A stretch of DNA of 64,000 nucleotides from Nonomuraea gerenzanensis (GCF_020215645.1 NZ_CP084058.1:10106001-10170000), one strand, 5' to 3'. Shown: positions 51,367 to 59,377, numbered from the stretch's first letter. Translations and numbers: made by a program. The notes: generated from the sequence alone by a model not told the origin.

Positions 51367-51514
51367 GGTCCCGCACTTGCGAACCGCGGTCCCCCTCCGC
51401 GTCCGCATCGGTGAAGGTCCTTCGGTCAGTTGCTGAGCTCCTGACCTGCTACAACGCTACCGAGACGAATGCAACGCTCGCGTCATAACGGGGTCGAATA
51501 TCTGTCTTATCCGC
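51367..51514. other. Rest of the nucleoside hydrolase-OsmC gap
   Basis: 148 bp with a short weak stem (GCGGT at 51365-51369, ACCGC at 51383-51387) and no open frame of interest. It contains GTCCTTCGGTC-type repeats and an AT-richer segment near 51450-51500 where promoters may lie. Confidence 0.25.
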
Positions 51515-51907
51515 CTACGGAAGCTCCAACCGCACCTCTGTGCCCTCCTCCAGCGACCGGCTGACCGTGCAGTACTTCTCGTGCACCCGCCCGGCCACCG
51601 CCCTGAACACCTCGTCGGCCTCCTCGGAGGGCAACTCCACGTCGTACGTGATCGTCACCGGCCCGAGCTTGTTCGACTCGACCTTCTCCGCCTGCACCGT
51701 CATCGCCAGCCGCACCAGGCGATGCCCGCGCTTGGCGGTGAGCGGCTCGACGGTCACGATGTTGCACCCGCCCACCGCCGCCAGCAGCAACTCGACGGGG
51801 GTGAACACCCCGTCCTCGTCGCCGCCGCCGATGAGCACCTCGGCGCCACGGGCGTTGGTGGCCCGGAATCCGCCCTCTTCAGTCCGCTCGACACGTACGT
51901 TAGCCAT
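51515..51907 (-). CDS. OsmC-family protein
   Basis: A 130-aa OsmC/Ohr-type peroxidase-fold protein. The core is TPVELLLAAVGGCNIVTVEPLTAKRG with the catalytic Cys in GGCN (about 48); the second conserved Cys in EKYCTVSRSL (about 112) is retained, so the thiol pair is complete. It probably reduces organic hydroperoxides. ATG at 51907 with weak signals; divergent from the membrane gene at 51935. Confidence 0.85.
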   Translation of the reverse strand: MANVRVERTEEGGFRATNARGAEVLIGGGDEDGVFTPVELLLAAVGGCNIVTVEPLTAKRGHRLVRLAMTVQAEKVESNKLGPVTITYDVELPSEEADEVFRAVAGRVHEKYCTVSRSLEEGTEVRLELP

Positions 51908-51934
51908 GTTTCAGACCCTACTCAGGAACCTTTA

Positions 51935-52663
51935 ATGTTCGTTCAGCATCGTGAAGCCATGGCTAGCGAGGTGAATGTTCATCAGGGCCCGATCCTCTTC
52001 TGGAGCGGGGTCGCGGTGGCCGAGTTCGGCGCGATCGGGCCTGGTTTCGGTTACCCCTGGTCCCCGGCTGCCTATGCGGCCGCGGCGCTGCTCGTGGCGC
52101 TGGGCTTCCTCAGCGTCAAGGCCGCCGCCTACCTGCGCACCGAGGAGGCCAGGCAGCGCCTGCGGCTCGGCGGCTACCTCGCCGGCGCGCTGCTGGTGGC
52201 CCACCAGTTCAGCTCCACGGCCCACGTGACCAGCCTCAGCCGGGTGGGCTCGATGCTGCTGTACGCGATGGCGGCCGTGATGGTCGTCTGGAGCCACCGG
52301 GTCCCCGACGACGGGAGCAGGCCGGCCCTGCTCATCGCCACGGGGCTCGACCCGCGCTCGCTGCGCGAACGCCTGGCCGGCGCGGCCGACACCGTGGCCG
52401 TCTACCGTACGGACCGGGTCACCGACGAGCTGCGCGAGCTGGAGACCCGCTACCGCCTGATCCTCGTGGTGGGCGACGAGCACGACCCCCGGGTCAAGGA
52501 GCGGGTGAGCGCCTCCGGCCTGAGCCGCCAGATCCCCGACATCGCCGAGCGCGAGGTGGTCGTGGCCGGTCCGCGGCAGTTCAAGCGGTACGTCGCGGGC
52601 GCGCTGTCACGCCTGGCGATCCCCAAGTCACAGATTCATTTCAAATCCGGGCAAAAGGTTTAG
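51935..52663 (+). CDS. Membrane protein with C-terminal ferredoxin-reductase-like NAD domain (partial match)
   Basis: A 242-aa protein. Residues about 15-115 hold three or four membrane helices (GPILFWSGVAVAEFGAIGPG, LVALGFLSVKAAAYL, LLVAHQFSSTAHV, MLLYAMAAVMVVW). The C-terminal 120 residues (LIATGLDPRSLRERLAGA, RLILVVGDEHDPRVKERV, VVVAGPRQFKRYVAGAL, IPKSQIHFKSGQKV) resemble the NAD-binding part of ferredoxin/ferric reductases, which end with a GP..V..AL...GVP...IH pattern. It is not a full match. ATG 51935 with AGGAA upstream. Followed 52 bp later by ApbE, so an electron-transfer role fits. Confidence 0.65.
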   Translation: MFVQHREAMASEVNVHQGPILFWSGVAVAEFGAIGPGFGYPWSPAAYAAAALLVALGFLSVKAAAYLRTEEARQRLRLGGYLAGALLVAHQFSSTAHVTSLSRVGSMLLYAMAAVMVVWSHRVPDDGSRPALLIATGLDPRSLRERLAGAADTVAVYRTDRVTDELRELETRYRLILVVGDEHDPRVKERVSASGLSRQIPDIAEREVVVAGPRQFKRYVAGALSRLAIPKSQIHFKSGQKV

Positions 52664-52715
52664 GCCCACCATACGCCTCACCTGACAGCGTGGATCCCAG
52701 CGACAAGGAGGCAAG

Positions 52716-53519
52716 GTGACGAGTTCTCAGATCGCCCAGTCCACGACGGCGTTCCCAGGCAGCGCCCGAGTCGAGCTGGTCATGGGCAGGCCCGTCAGCG
52801 TGGACATCCGCACGGCCCTGCCGGCCCGCGAGCTGACCCCGCTGCTCGACGACGCGTTCGCCTGGCTGCGCTGGGTGGACGACACCTTCGACCCGGCCCG
52901 GCCCGACAGCCAGATCGCCCGCCTCAACCGCGGCGGGACCATCGAGCAGATCCCGGAGCTCGTCGAGGTCCTGCACCGCTGCGCCGAGCTGAGCGAGGCC
53001 ACCGGCGGCTGGTTCGAGCCCCGCATCGGCGGCGTCACCGACCCGTCCGGCTACATCAGGGGCTGGGCACTGGAGCGCCTGTCCCGCGCCCTGTCCAACG
53101 CCGGCGCCGGCGACCACCGCATCACCTCGGGCGACGACATCCGGGTACGCGGCTCCTCGGCCCCCGGCAGGCCCTGGCGCATCGGCGTCCGCGACCCGCA
53201 CTCGGGCACCGTCCGCAAGGTCGTCTTCGCCCACGACCTGGGCATCGCCACCTCGGGCGGCTCCCCGGTCGTCGACCCGCACACGGGGCAGGTCGTGGAC
53301 GGGCTGGCCTCGGTCACCGTCCTCGGGCCCGACCTCGGCGCGGCCGACGCCTACGCCACGGCCGTCCACGCCATGGGGCCGGCGCGGGGGCGCCGCTTCG
53401 CCGCCGAGCTGGCGCGGGCCCGGGCGTACGAGACCATGATCGTCCTCAAGGACGGGCAGGAGGTTGTCACGCCCGGGTTCCTCGACCACAGCGGGGCAGC
53501 GGCACGTTTGGCGGGCTGA
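52716..53519 (+). CDS. apbE: FAD:protein FMN transferase (ApbE family)
   Basis: A 267-aa flavin transferase that attaches FMN covalently to a Thr or Ser of partner proteins, using FAD and Mg. Conserved parts: FDPARPDSQIARLN, GGWFEPRIGG, DPSGYIRGWALERL (usual SGxxKG has Lys, here Arg), GIATSGGSP, and LGAADAYATAVHAMG with the metal-binding Asp. There is no lipoprotein or Sec signal, so it would act in the cytoplasm. GTG at 52716 with AAGGAGG in front. The gene before it encodes a membrane NAD-like reductase. Confidence 0.87.
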   Translation: MTSSQIAQSTTAFPGSARVELVMGRPVSVDIRTALPARELTPLLDDAFAWLRWVDDTFDPARPDSQIARLNRGGTIEQIPELVEVLHRCAELSEATGGWFEPRIGGVTDPSGYIRGWALERLSRALSNAGAGDHRITSGDDIRVRGSSAPGRPWRIGVRDPHSGTVRKVVFAHDLGIATSGGSPVVDPHTGQVVDGLASVTVLGPDLGAADAYATAVHAMGPARGRRFAAELARARAYETMIVLKDGQEVVTPGFLDHSGAAARLAG

Positions 53520-53734
53520 CTGCCTGCACCGCGCCGCACGCGCACTGCGATCGCGCCGCGCGCTACGGCCACCCCGCGTACTGCGGTGGCGCCGCCCGCT
53601 GCGGACGCCGCGCGCACCGTGGCGCAGCGCTGTGCGAGCGCCTCCAGGCCCCGGCAAGCGCCGTCCGGGCGGCGGGCCGCTCCTGCCGCAGCCGGCGAAG
53701 GAGGGCCTGCCGCCCGGACGGGCGCGCGCCGGCG
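53520..53734. other. Very GC-rich convergent spacer, no gene seen
   Basis: 215 bp of degenerate GCGC/CCGC-rich DNA. Open frames here are short and read as Arg/Ala repeats, so they look like composition artefacts. CGCCCGGACGGGCG at 53711-53724 is a small hairpin that may end transcription. Confidence 0.35.
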
Positions 53735-54010
53735 CTAGGCGTCGGGATGTTTACGCAGGTAGTCGATGTAGACCGGCCGCAACGCCTCACCCAGCTTGCC
53801 TTCACCCGCCGCGATGGCGTCACTGAGCAGAGCGGACACCTTGCTGAGGTCGTTGGCGGTCTCGTTGGCGTGACCGCTGGCGGCCTCGGCGGCCGGGATG
53901 ACCTTCAGCAGCTCCCACAGGAACCCCAGGTCCCCGTGCCGCACGGCATACCGCACCGCTCTCTCGTGCAACTCGTTGGCCGGCAGCGACTCGAGCCCGT
54001 TCGCGTCCAT
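53735..54010 (-). CDS. Small helical protein, unrecognised
   Basis: A 91-aa acidic, helical protein (SLPANELHERAVRYAVRHGD, then FLWELLKVIPAAEAASG, NDLSKVSALLSDAI, EALRPVYIDYLRKHPDA). No membrane segment, signal or motif is evident; the start resembles short regulators of the actinomycetes that have no known role. ATG at 54010 has GGAGGGAG upstream; the longer frame to 54124 lacks a site. Confidence 0.65.
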   Translation of the reverse strand: MDANGLESLPANELHERAVRYAVRHGDLGFLWELLKVIPAAEAASGHANETANDLSKVSALLSDAIAAGEGKLGEALRPVYIDYLRKHPDA

Positions 54011-54142
54011 TTCGCTCCCTCCCCTGCACGCCTGTTCCCTCGTTGGGCCGACGATAACCGGGACTACGGACAGTGACGGCCGGGCATCGTAGTGACTGCG
54101 CCCTCTATCGAGTACTGATCTCAAGTGGGAGGATCATTCAGC

Positions 54143-54523
54143 GTGAGATTCATCATCAGAACCATCGCCGCGGCGGTGGCCTTGTGGGTGGCCATCCAGT
54201 TCATCGACGGCATCGACGTCGACGCCCCCACCAACTCGGCCACGTACTGGGGTGTCCTGCTGCTCGTGGCGTTGATCTTCGGCATCGTCAACGCCATCGT
54301 CAAGCCCATCGTGAAGGCCCTGGGGTGTGCGGTCATCGTGCTGACCCTGGGCCTGTTCCTCCTCGTGATCAACGCGGCCATGCTGTACCTGACGAGCTGG
54401 ATCGCCGGCCAGTTCGACATCCCCTTCCACGTGGACAACTTCTACCCGGCGGCCTTCTGGGGCGCGGTCATCGTCAGCCTGGTGAGCTGGGCGCTCGGCC
54501 TGTTCATCCCCGACAAGGACTGA
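54143..54523 (+). CDS. Phage-holin-family (PF04020-type) membrane protein
   Basis: A 126-aa protein with four hydrophobic helices (RFIIRTIAAAVALWVAIQF, GVLLLVALIFGIVNAIV, CAVIVLTLGLFLLVINAAM, GAVIVSLVSWALGLF). This is the 4-TM superfamily widely annotated as phage holin in mycobacteria and Streptomyces, although most members are chromosomal and not phage-derived. GTG at 54143 is preceded by GGGAGG. It is followed by the lyase gene after 9 bp, so the two form a unit; the pairing has no obvious logic. Confidence 0.82.
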   Translation: MRFIIRTIAAAVALWVAIQFIDGIDVDAPTNSATYWGVLLLVALIFGIVNAIVKPIVKALGCAVIVLTLGLFLLVINAAMLYLTSWIAGQFDIPFHVDNFYPAAFWGAVIVSLVSWALGLFIPDKD

Positions 54524-54532
54524 CCCTCCCCC

Positions 54533-55879
54533 ATGGAGCTCGACGGCGCCGGCCTGACCTGCGCGCAGGTCCACGAGGTCGCGTACGGCGGGGCCCGGGT
54601 CGCGATCGCCTCGCTCGATCGCGCCCGGGCCGCGTGGGCCACCGCCCAGGAGCTGACCGGCCCCGTGTACGGCAGGAGCACCGGCGTCGGCGCCAACCGC
54701 GACATCGTGGTGGAAGGCGCGGGCCTCGACCTGCTGCGCAGCCACGCCGTCTCCGCAGGCCCGCCCCTGCCGCCCGCCCGGGCCAGGGCCATGCTCGCGG
54801 TCCGGCTCAACCAGCTCCTGGCGGGCGGCTCCGGCGTCGATCCCGCCGTCTGCCTCGCGCTGGCCCAGGCGATCAACGACGGCTACACCCCGCCCCTGCA
54901 CACGTACGGCGCCATCGGCACCGGTGACCTCACCGCCCTGGCCACCACCGCCCTCTGCCTCCTCGGCGAACTCCCCTGGCACCACACCCCGCCTGCGCCT
55001 GAGCCACCTGCCACCGCGCCCATCAGCGCGGGTCCCCGCCACCCCCTCACCTCGGGCGACGCGTTGCCGTTCATCAGCTCCGGCGCCGCCACCCTCGCCG
55101 ACGCCGCCATCGCCTGCCACCGCCTGCGCCACCTCCTCGACGCCGCCGTGGACGTGGCGATGATGTCGTTCACCGCCGTGGACGCCTCGGCCGAGCCGCT
55201 GGCCGCCGTCGTGCAGGAGGCCCGCCCGCAGCCGGGCCAGGCCGCCGTCGCCGCCCGGCTGCGCGGCCTGCTGGCCCACGAGCCCACCCCCCGCATCCAG
55301 GACCCGTACGGCTTCCGCGCCTTCCCCCAGGTGCACGGCGCCGCCCTGGACGCGCTCGGCCGGGCCGTCACCACGATCGAGACCGACCTCAACGCGGCCA
55401 CCGAGAACCCGCTCTTCGCCGCCTCCCTCGCCTGGCACAACGGCAACTTCCACTCGGCCCCGGTGGCCCTGGCCCTGGACGCGCTGCGGGCCGCGCTGGT
55501 GCAGACGGCCCAGCTCAGCACGGCCCGCCTGGCCACCCTGATGGACCCGGCCTACACCGGCCGCCTGCCGTTCCTCGCCGACCGCCCCGGCGCCTCGGGT
55601 GCGCTGATCCTCGAGTACGTCGCCCAGGACGCCCTGGCCGACCTGCGCCACCTCGCGAACCCGGCGACGACGGGCACGGCGGTGATCTCGCGCGGCGTGG
55701 AGGACCACGCGGGGTTCGCCACCCAGGCCGCCCGCCACACGCTGCGCTGCCTGGAGCCCTTGGAGATCGTCCTGGCCTGCGAGCGCACCGCCGCCGTGCG
55801 CGCCCTGCACACCCCGGCCCCCGACCGCCCCCTCACCGCCGACCTGGAAGCCTCCCGCACCGCACTGTCACCAGGCTGA
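54533..55879 (+). CDS. Aromatic amino acid lyase-family protein with altered MIO triad
   Basis: A 448-aa protein of the histidase/phenylalanine ammonia-lyase fold. VYGRSTGVGANRDIVV matches the YG-x-N-T-G-F-G active-site loop, SEPLAAVVQEARPQ and EDHAGFATQAARHTL match other lyase motifs. The MIO-forming triad should be Ala-Ser-Gly (GSVGASGDL); here GAIGTGDLTAL gives Gly-Thr-Gly. Without the standard triad a normal ammonia-lyase cofactor is doubtful. It is also about 60 residues shorter than usual. It could still be an aminomutase, or a non-enzymatic relative. ATG at 54533 follows the holin gene by 9 bp. Confidence 0.7.
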   Translation: MELDGAGLTCAQVHEVAYGGARVAIASLDRARAAWATAQELTGPVYGRSTGVGANRDIVVEGAGLDLLRSHAVSAGPPLPPARARAMLAVRLNQLLAGGSGVDPAVCLALAQAINDGYTPPLHTYGAIGTGDLTALATTALCLLGELPWHHTPPAPEPPATAPISAGPRHPLTSGDALPFISSGAATLADAAIACHRLRHLLDAAVDVAMMSFTAVDASAEPLAAVVQEARPQPGQAAVAARLRGLLAHEPTPRIQDPYGFRAFPQVHGAALDALGRAVTTIETDLNAATENPLFAASLAWHNGNFHSAPVALALDALRAALVQTAQLSTARLATLMDPAYTGRLPFLADRPGASGALILEYVAQDALADLRHLANPATTGTAVISRGVEDHAGFATQAARHTLRCLEPLEIVLACERTAAVRALHTPAPDRPLTADLEASRTALSPG

Positions 55880-55884
55880 GCACC

Positions 55885-55970
55885 CCTCACGACACAGGAC
55901 CTCACGACACAGGACCTGACGACACGGGACCTCACGACACGGGACCTCACGACACGGGACCTCAGGACAC
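55885..55970. repeat. 15-bp tandem repeat at a convergent junction
   Basis: CCTCACGACACRGGA repeated five times (55885-55959) plus a partial sixth to 55970. Two units read ...CAGGA and three ...CGGGA, one begins CCTG. The minus-strand LacI gene stop (55962-55964) falls in the last unit. Confidence 0.9.
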
Positions 55971-56951
55971 CCGCGCCACCGACCCCCGCTCCCTCAGCGT
56001 CGGTCTCTGCATGACGCGCCGCCGCCGCCCCCCGCCGTCGGCCGCCGCCGAGATGAGCCGCACCGCCGCCCGGACGATCCCCGCGATGTCCCAGTCGACG
56101 GTCGTGAGCCCCGGTGACAACAACCCTGACATCGGATGGTCGTCGTACCCCATGACGGACACGTCACCGGGAATCGACAACCCCAGCTCCTGCGCCGCCG
56201 CGTACACCCCGTAAGCGATGGAGTCGGCGAAGCAGAACACGGCGCTCGGCTTGTCGCCGCTGAGCAGCTCGTGGGCGGCGGCGGTGGCGCCGGCGAGCCC
56301 GAGGGGCGCGGTGGCGACCTCGATGTCCAGCCCCAGCCGGTCGGCCTCGGCCGTGACGTGCACGTCGGCGGGACGGTCGGGGGTGCTGGCCTGGGTGGAG
56401 GTGAGGACGGCGATGCGGCGGTGGCCGAGCGCGCGCAGGTGCTCCAGGGCGAGCGTCACCCCGCTGCGGTTGTCGAAGACGACCTCGCCGGCCGTGCCCG
56501 AGATCGAGTCGCCGATCGCGACCACCGGCAGGGACTCGCACAGCTCGGGCCAGAACGCGGCGGCCGGGTCGATCGGCTGCACGATCATGCCGTCGACGCG
56601 CTGGTCGCGCAGCTGCTGGGCCAGGGCCCGCTCCCTGGCCGGGTCGCCGAAGGCGTCGAGGATGAGGGCGTAACGGTCTTTCTCCCGCAGGCCCCTGCTG
56701 ATGCCGACCGCCAGCGACTGCTGCCAGAGATCCTCCAGCGAGCCGCACAGCAGGCCGATCATGCCGGTGCGCCCGCTGGCCAGGGCTCTGGCGATGGGAT
56801 CGGCCTCGTAGCCGAGCTCGGCGGCGGCGGCGCGCACCCGCTCCATGGTCTCCTCCGACACCTGAAGACCGCGTAGCGCGTAGGAGACGGCCGCCGGTGA
56901 CAGGCCTGTGGCCTGGGCCACCTCACGGATCGTCGCTCTCTTGCGAGGCAT
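55962..56951 (-). CDS. LacI-family transcriptional regulator
   Basis: A 329-aa repressor. Helix-turn-helix: TIREVAQATGLSPAAVSYAL (about residues 7-26) with the hinge helix ERVRAAAAELGYEADPIARA. The periplasmic-binding-like domain has RTGMIGLLCGS, VDGMIVQPID and VSVMGYDDHPMSGLLSPGLT. ATG at 56951. It is divergent from the amidohydrolase-dioxygenase unit over three TGAA-N4-TTCA-type operators. Confidence 0.87.
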   Translation of the reverse strand: MPRKRATIREVAQATGLSPAAVSYALRGLQVSEETMERVRAAAAELGYEADPIARALASGRTGMIGLLCGSLEDLWQQSLAVGISRGLREKDRYALILDAFGDPARERALAQQLRDQRVDGMIVQPIDPAAAFWPELCESLPVVAIGDSISGTAGEVVFDNRSGVTLALEHLRALGHRRIAVLTSTQASTPDRPADVHVTAEADRLGLDIEVATAPLGLAGATAAAHELLSGDKPSAVFCFADSIAYGVYAAAQELGLSIPGDVSVMGYDDHPMSGLLSPGLTTVDWDIAGIVRAAVRLISAAADGGGRRRRVMQRPTLRERGSVARVS

Positions 56952-57182
56952 TACGCCAGCCTATTGCGTGACACCGACAGAAGCAGATTTCCAGTCAGCG
57001 AATTGTCAGATTTGCCGTGGTCGGGTTCGTGGCGGGGGCGAGGGAGGTGGCCTGCCATTGACAAGCCTCTAGTGAAGCGGTTCACTGAACCGTATCACTG
57101 AAACGGTTCACGATGAGAACGTCACAGCGCAGAGCGTTTACATGTATTGTGAGTAGGAAATAGCGGAAGGAGGAGCCCGCCG
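56952..57182. other. Divergent control region LacI / amidohydrolase
   Basis: 231 bp. The left part up to about 57070 shows only GC-poor stretches with no open frame of interest; the right part carries the operators and the ribosome binding site AAGGAGGAG of the amidohydrolase gene. Confidence 0.4.
57073..57110. promoter_or_regulatory. Three LacI-type operators at 13-bp pitch
   Basis: TGAAGCGGTTCA (57073-57084), TGAACCGTATCA (57086-57097, one arm weaker) and TGAAACGGTTCA (57099-57110). LacI-family sites have a central CG; the outer two do. The first is flanked as AGTGAA...TTCACT, a longer perfect arm. Confidence 0.75.
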
Positions 57183-58040
57183 GTGGGTATCGACGTGCAC
57201 CAGCACCTGTGGACGAGCGCGTTCGTCGATGCGTTGCGCGCCCGCGGCACTCCCCCGTACCTCGACGGCTGGACGCTGATCCTCGACGGCGAGCCGCCGT
57301 ACGAGGTGGATCCCGCCGACCACGAGCGGCGCGACACGACCGGTCTGGAGCTGGCCCTGGTGTCGCTGTCGAGCCCGCTGGGGATCGAGTTCCTGCCGCC
57401 CGAGGAGTGCTGGCCGCTGCTCGACGCCTACCACGACGGTGCCCTGGCGCTGGGCGAGCCGTACGGGGCGTGGGCGGCCACCTGCCACAGCGAGCCCGAC
57501 GCCGACCGCCTGGCCAGGGATCTCGACCGCGGGTTCGCGGGGCTGCAGATCCCGGCCACGGCCGTGCCCGAGGACGAGTTGCTGGAGGTGCTGACCGGGC
57601 GCGACCTGCCGTTGTTCGTGCACCCTGGCCCGGCCGACCCCGGAAGCGGCACGCCGCCGTGGTGGCCGGCCCTGGTGCCGTACGTGCAGCAGATGCACGC
57701 GTCCTGGCACTACTTCCACGCCGTCGTCCGCCCCAGGCACCCGCGCCTGCGCGTCTGCTTCGCGCTGCTCGCGGGGCTGGCGCCGCTGCACTCGGAGCGG
57801 CTGATCACCAGGGGCGGCGGGCGCGGCCTGGTCGATCGGGACTTCTTCGTGGAGACCTCCTCGTACGGCCCGCGCGCCATCGACGCGATCGTCCGCGAGC
57901 TGGGCATCGACGTCGTCGTCAACGGCTCCGACGCCCCCTACGCCACAGCACCCGACCCCGGGCTCGGCGCCGCAGCCGAGCACGCCATCAAGGTCGTCAA
58001 CCCCCGTCGCCTCATCAGCGGAAAGGAGTCTCGTAAGTGA
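57183..58040 (+). CDS. Amidohydrolase-family (amidohydrolase 2-like) protein
   Basis: A 285-aa TIM-barrel metal hydrolase. The metal-binding His are in DVHQHLW (residues 4-10), LFVHPGPADPGS and the terminal Asp in VVNGSDAPYA. It would hydrolyse or decarboxylate a small organic acid. GTG at 57183 follows AAGGAGGAG. The stop overlaps the start of the next gene by 4 nt. Controlled, by position, by the LacI regulator. Confidence 0.83.
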   Translation: MGIDVHQHLWTSAFVDALRARGTPPYLDGWTLILDGEPPYEVDPADHERRDTTGLELALVSLSSPLGIEFLPPEECWPLLDAYHDGALALGEPYGAWAATCHSEPDADRLARDLDRGFAGLQIPATAVPEDELLEVLTGRDLPLFVHPGPADPGSGTPPWWPALVPYVQQMHASWHYFHAVVRPRHPRLRVCFALLAGLAPLHSERLITRGGGRGLVDRDFFVETSSYGPRAIDAIVRELGIDVVVNGSDAPYATAPDPGLGAAAEHAIKVVNPRRLISGKESRK

Positions 58041-58636
58041 ACACTGAGCACATCCAGGACGGGGGCACCTGTGCAGGGCTCCCGGAGCGCACCCTCGACC
58101 GGCGCGAGCTGCGCGCCCTGGTGGACGAGCTGGCCGCCAACCCCGAGGAGTGGCGCGGCCAGGTGGACTTCCCTGCCGACGGCGGGCGGCACTACGCCTC
58201 GCTGTACCGCGACGCGTACGTGGACGTCTGGCTGCTGTGCTGGCGCCCCGAGGACGACACGGGCTGGCACGACCACGACATCTCCTCGGGCGCCGTGCAC
58301 GTCGTCCAGGGCGCGCTGAAGGAGTGCAACCCGCGCATCGGCGGCGAGCATCTGGAGACGGTGGTCTCGGAGGGGCAGTCGTTCTCGTTCGGGCCCGACC
58401 ACATCCACCGGCTGACCGGCGCGGTGGCGCAGAGCGTGTCGATCCACGCGTACTCGCCGCCGCTGTGGCGGCTGGGCCAGTACTCCATCGACGGCACCGG
58501 CGTCATGCGCCGCGTCTCGGTGAGCTACGCCGACGAGCTGCGGCCGATGGACGAGCCCGTCGGCCCGGAGCCGATCGCCCCGGAGCCGGCGAGCGCGACG
58601 GCGATCAGCCCCGACCCGGTCGGCTCCGTGGCCTAA
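58037..58636 (+). CDS. Cysteine dioxygenase-family cupin protein
   Basis: A 199-aa cupin. DTGWHDHDISSGAVHVVQGALKE is the family signature: HDHD supplies two metal-binding His, with a third in DHIHRLTG. Iron(II) oxidation of a thiol to a sulfinate is the family reaction; 3-mercaptopropionate or cysteine are possible. The tail (PEPIAPEPASATAISPDPVG) is Pro-rich and unrelated to the fold. GTG at 58037 overlaps the amidohydrolase stop (GTGA). The stop lies within a 16-bp repeat array. Confidence 0.82.
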   Translation: MNTEHIQDGGTCAGLPERTLDRRELRALVDELAANPEEWRGQVDFPADGGRHYASLYRDAYVDVWLLCWRPEDDTGWHDHDISSGAVHVVQGALKECNPRIGGEHLETVVSEGQSFSFGPDHIHRLTGAVAQSVSIHAYSPPLWRLGQYSIDGTGVMRRVSVSYADELRPMDEPVGPEPIAPEPASATAISPDPVGSVA

Positions 58637-58705
58637 GAGCCCCGTGGCCTAAGAGCCCCGTGGCCTGAGAGCCCCGTGGCCTAAGAGGCGCGTGGCCTAA
58701 GAGCT
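58626..58705. repeat. 16-bp tandem repeat spanning both stop codons of a convergent pair
   Basis: CCGTGGCCTAAGAGCC repeated from 58626 in five copies (fourth and fifth with one to two changes; a sixth is decayed). The TAA of the dioxygenase gene (58634-58636) is in copy 1 and the TAG of the FhuF-like gene (58699-58697, minus strand) is in copy 5. Confidence 0.9.
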
Positions 58706-59377
58706 GCGTGGTTTGAGTACGCAGCAGCTTCCGCAGGGCTCCACGTCGGGCAGCGCGATCCACAGGCAGCACGTCCTGCGGAAGTAGCCGTCGCCGGCGG
58801 GCTCGACCAGCCCGTCGAGCGGCGGGCCGAGCTCCTTGAGCAGCCGCAGGTAGTCGCCCGGCACGATCGAGGTGAGCGGGTGGGCGACGGCCTCCGCCGT
58901 GGAGCCCCACAGCGTGCGCTCGCCCACCTTGGCCAGCCGGCTGAGCACCTCGACCAGCGGCCGCTGCGACTCCTCCACCGACTCGCGGATCGCGCCCGCG
59001 CCGGCGGCCCAGCTCACGCTGGTGGCCGCGAGCGTCACCCCGGCGCCGGACACCTTGAAGTACGTCAGCGCGGGCCGCATCACCGGCACCCGCCCGTCCA
59101 GCGCCCACCCCAGCACCATGGGCAGCGTGTGCCAGTAGGCGTAGGTCTTCCAGAACAGCGCCGCGCCGACGTGCCAGGGCGCGTTCCAGCGCCCGGCCGT
59201 CTCGTCCACGAGCCGCGTGAGCAGCGCGTACGGCTCCCGCACCAGCTCGCTCACCGGCGTCCAGCTCTCGTCGGGCTCGACGACCAGGCCGGGCTCCACC
59301 CCGAGCACCCCACCGCGCTCGTCGGCCAACCTCCGCAGCGTCTCCGTCAGCACGCCCGAACTCCCCGGCACCCGCAC
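58697..59377 (-). CDS. FhuF-like (2Fe-2S) siderophore-iron reductase
   Basis: A 226-aa protein. The C-terminal motif RRTCCLWIALP and PCGSCC is the C-C-x10-C-x2-C pattern that holds the [2Fe-2S] cluster in FhuF-type ferric-siderophore reductases. The remainder (APWHVGAALFWKTYAYWHTL, SIVPGDYLRLLKEL) matches this family. It probably reduces iron released from siderophores. GTG at 59377 begins directly after the stop of the MFS gene, with GAGG in front. It is co-transcribed with the MFS gene. Confidence 0.8.
   Translation of the reverse strand: MRVPGSSGVLTETLRRLADERGGVLGVEPGLVVEPDESWTPVSELVREPYALLTRLVDETAGRWNAPWHVGAALFWKTYAYWHTLPMVLGWALDGRVPVMRPALTYFKVSGAGVTLAATSVSWAAGAGAIRESVEESQRPLVEVLSRLAKVGERTLWGSTAEAVAHPLTSIVPGDYLRLLKELGPPLDGLVEPAGDGYFRRTCCLWIALPDVEPCGSCCVLKPRSS

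Noticed and set aside
53521..53734. Small basic ORFs in the ApbE downstream spacer
   Set aside because: They consist of Arg/Ala-rich readings in several frames at once, as expected of degenerate GCGC DNA.
54143..54523. Prophage remnant suggested by the holin annotation
   Set aside because: PF04020-type membrane proteins are chromosomal in most actinobacteria, and no endolysin, integrase, capsid or att-like repeat lies nearby; the tRNA-Lys at 50217 has no duplicated 3' end in the window.
55885..55970. Possible CRISPR-like repeat array
   Set aside because: The 15-bp units are head-to-tail without spacers and no cas genes exist in the window. Same for 58626-58705 and 61650-61703.
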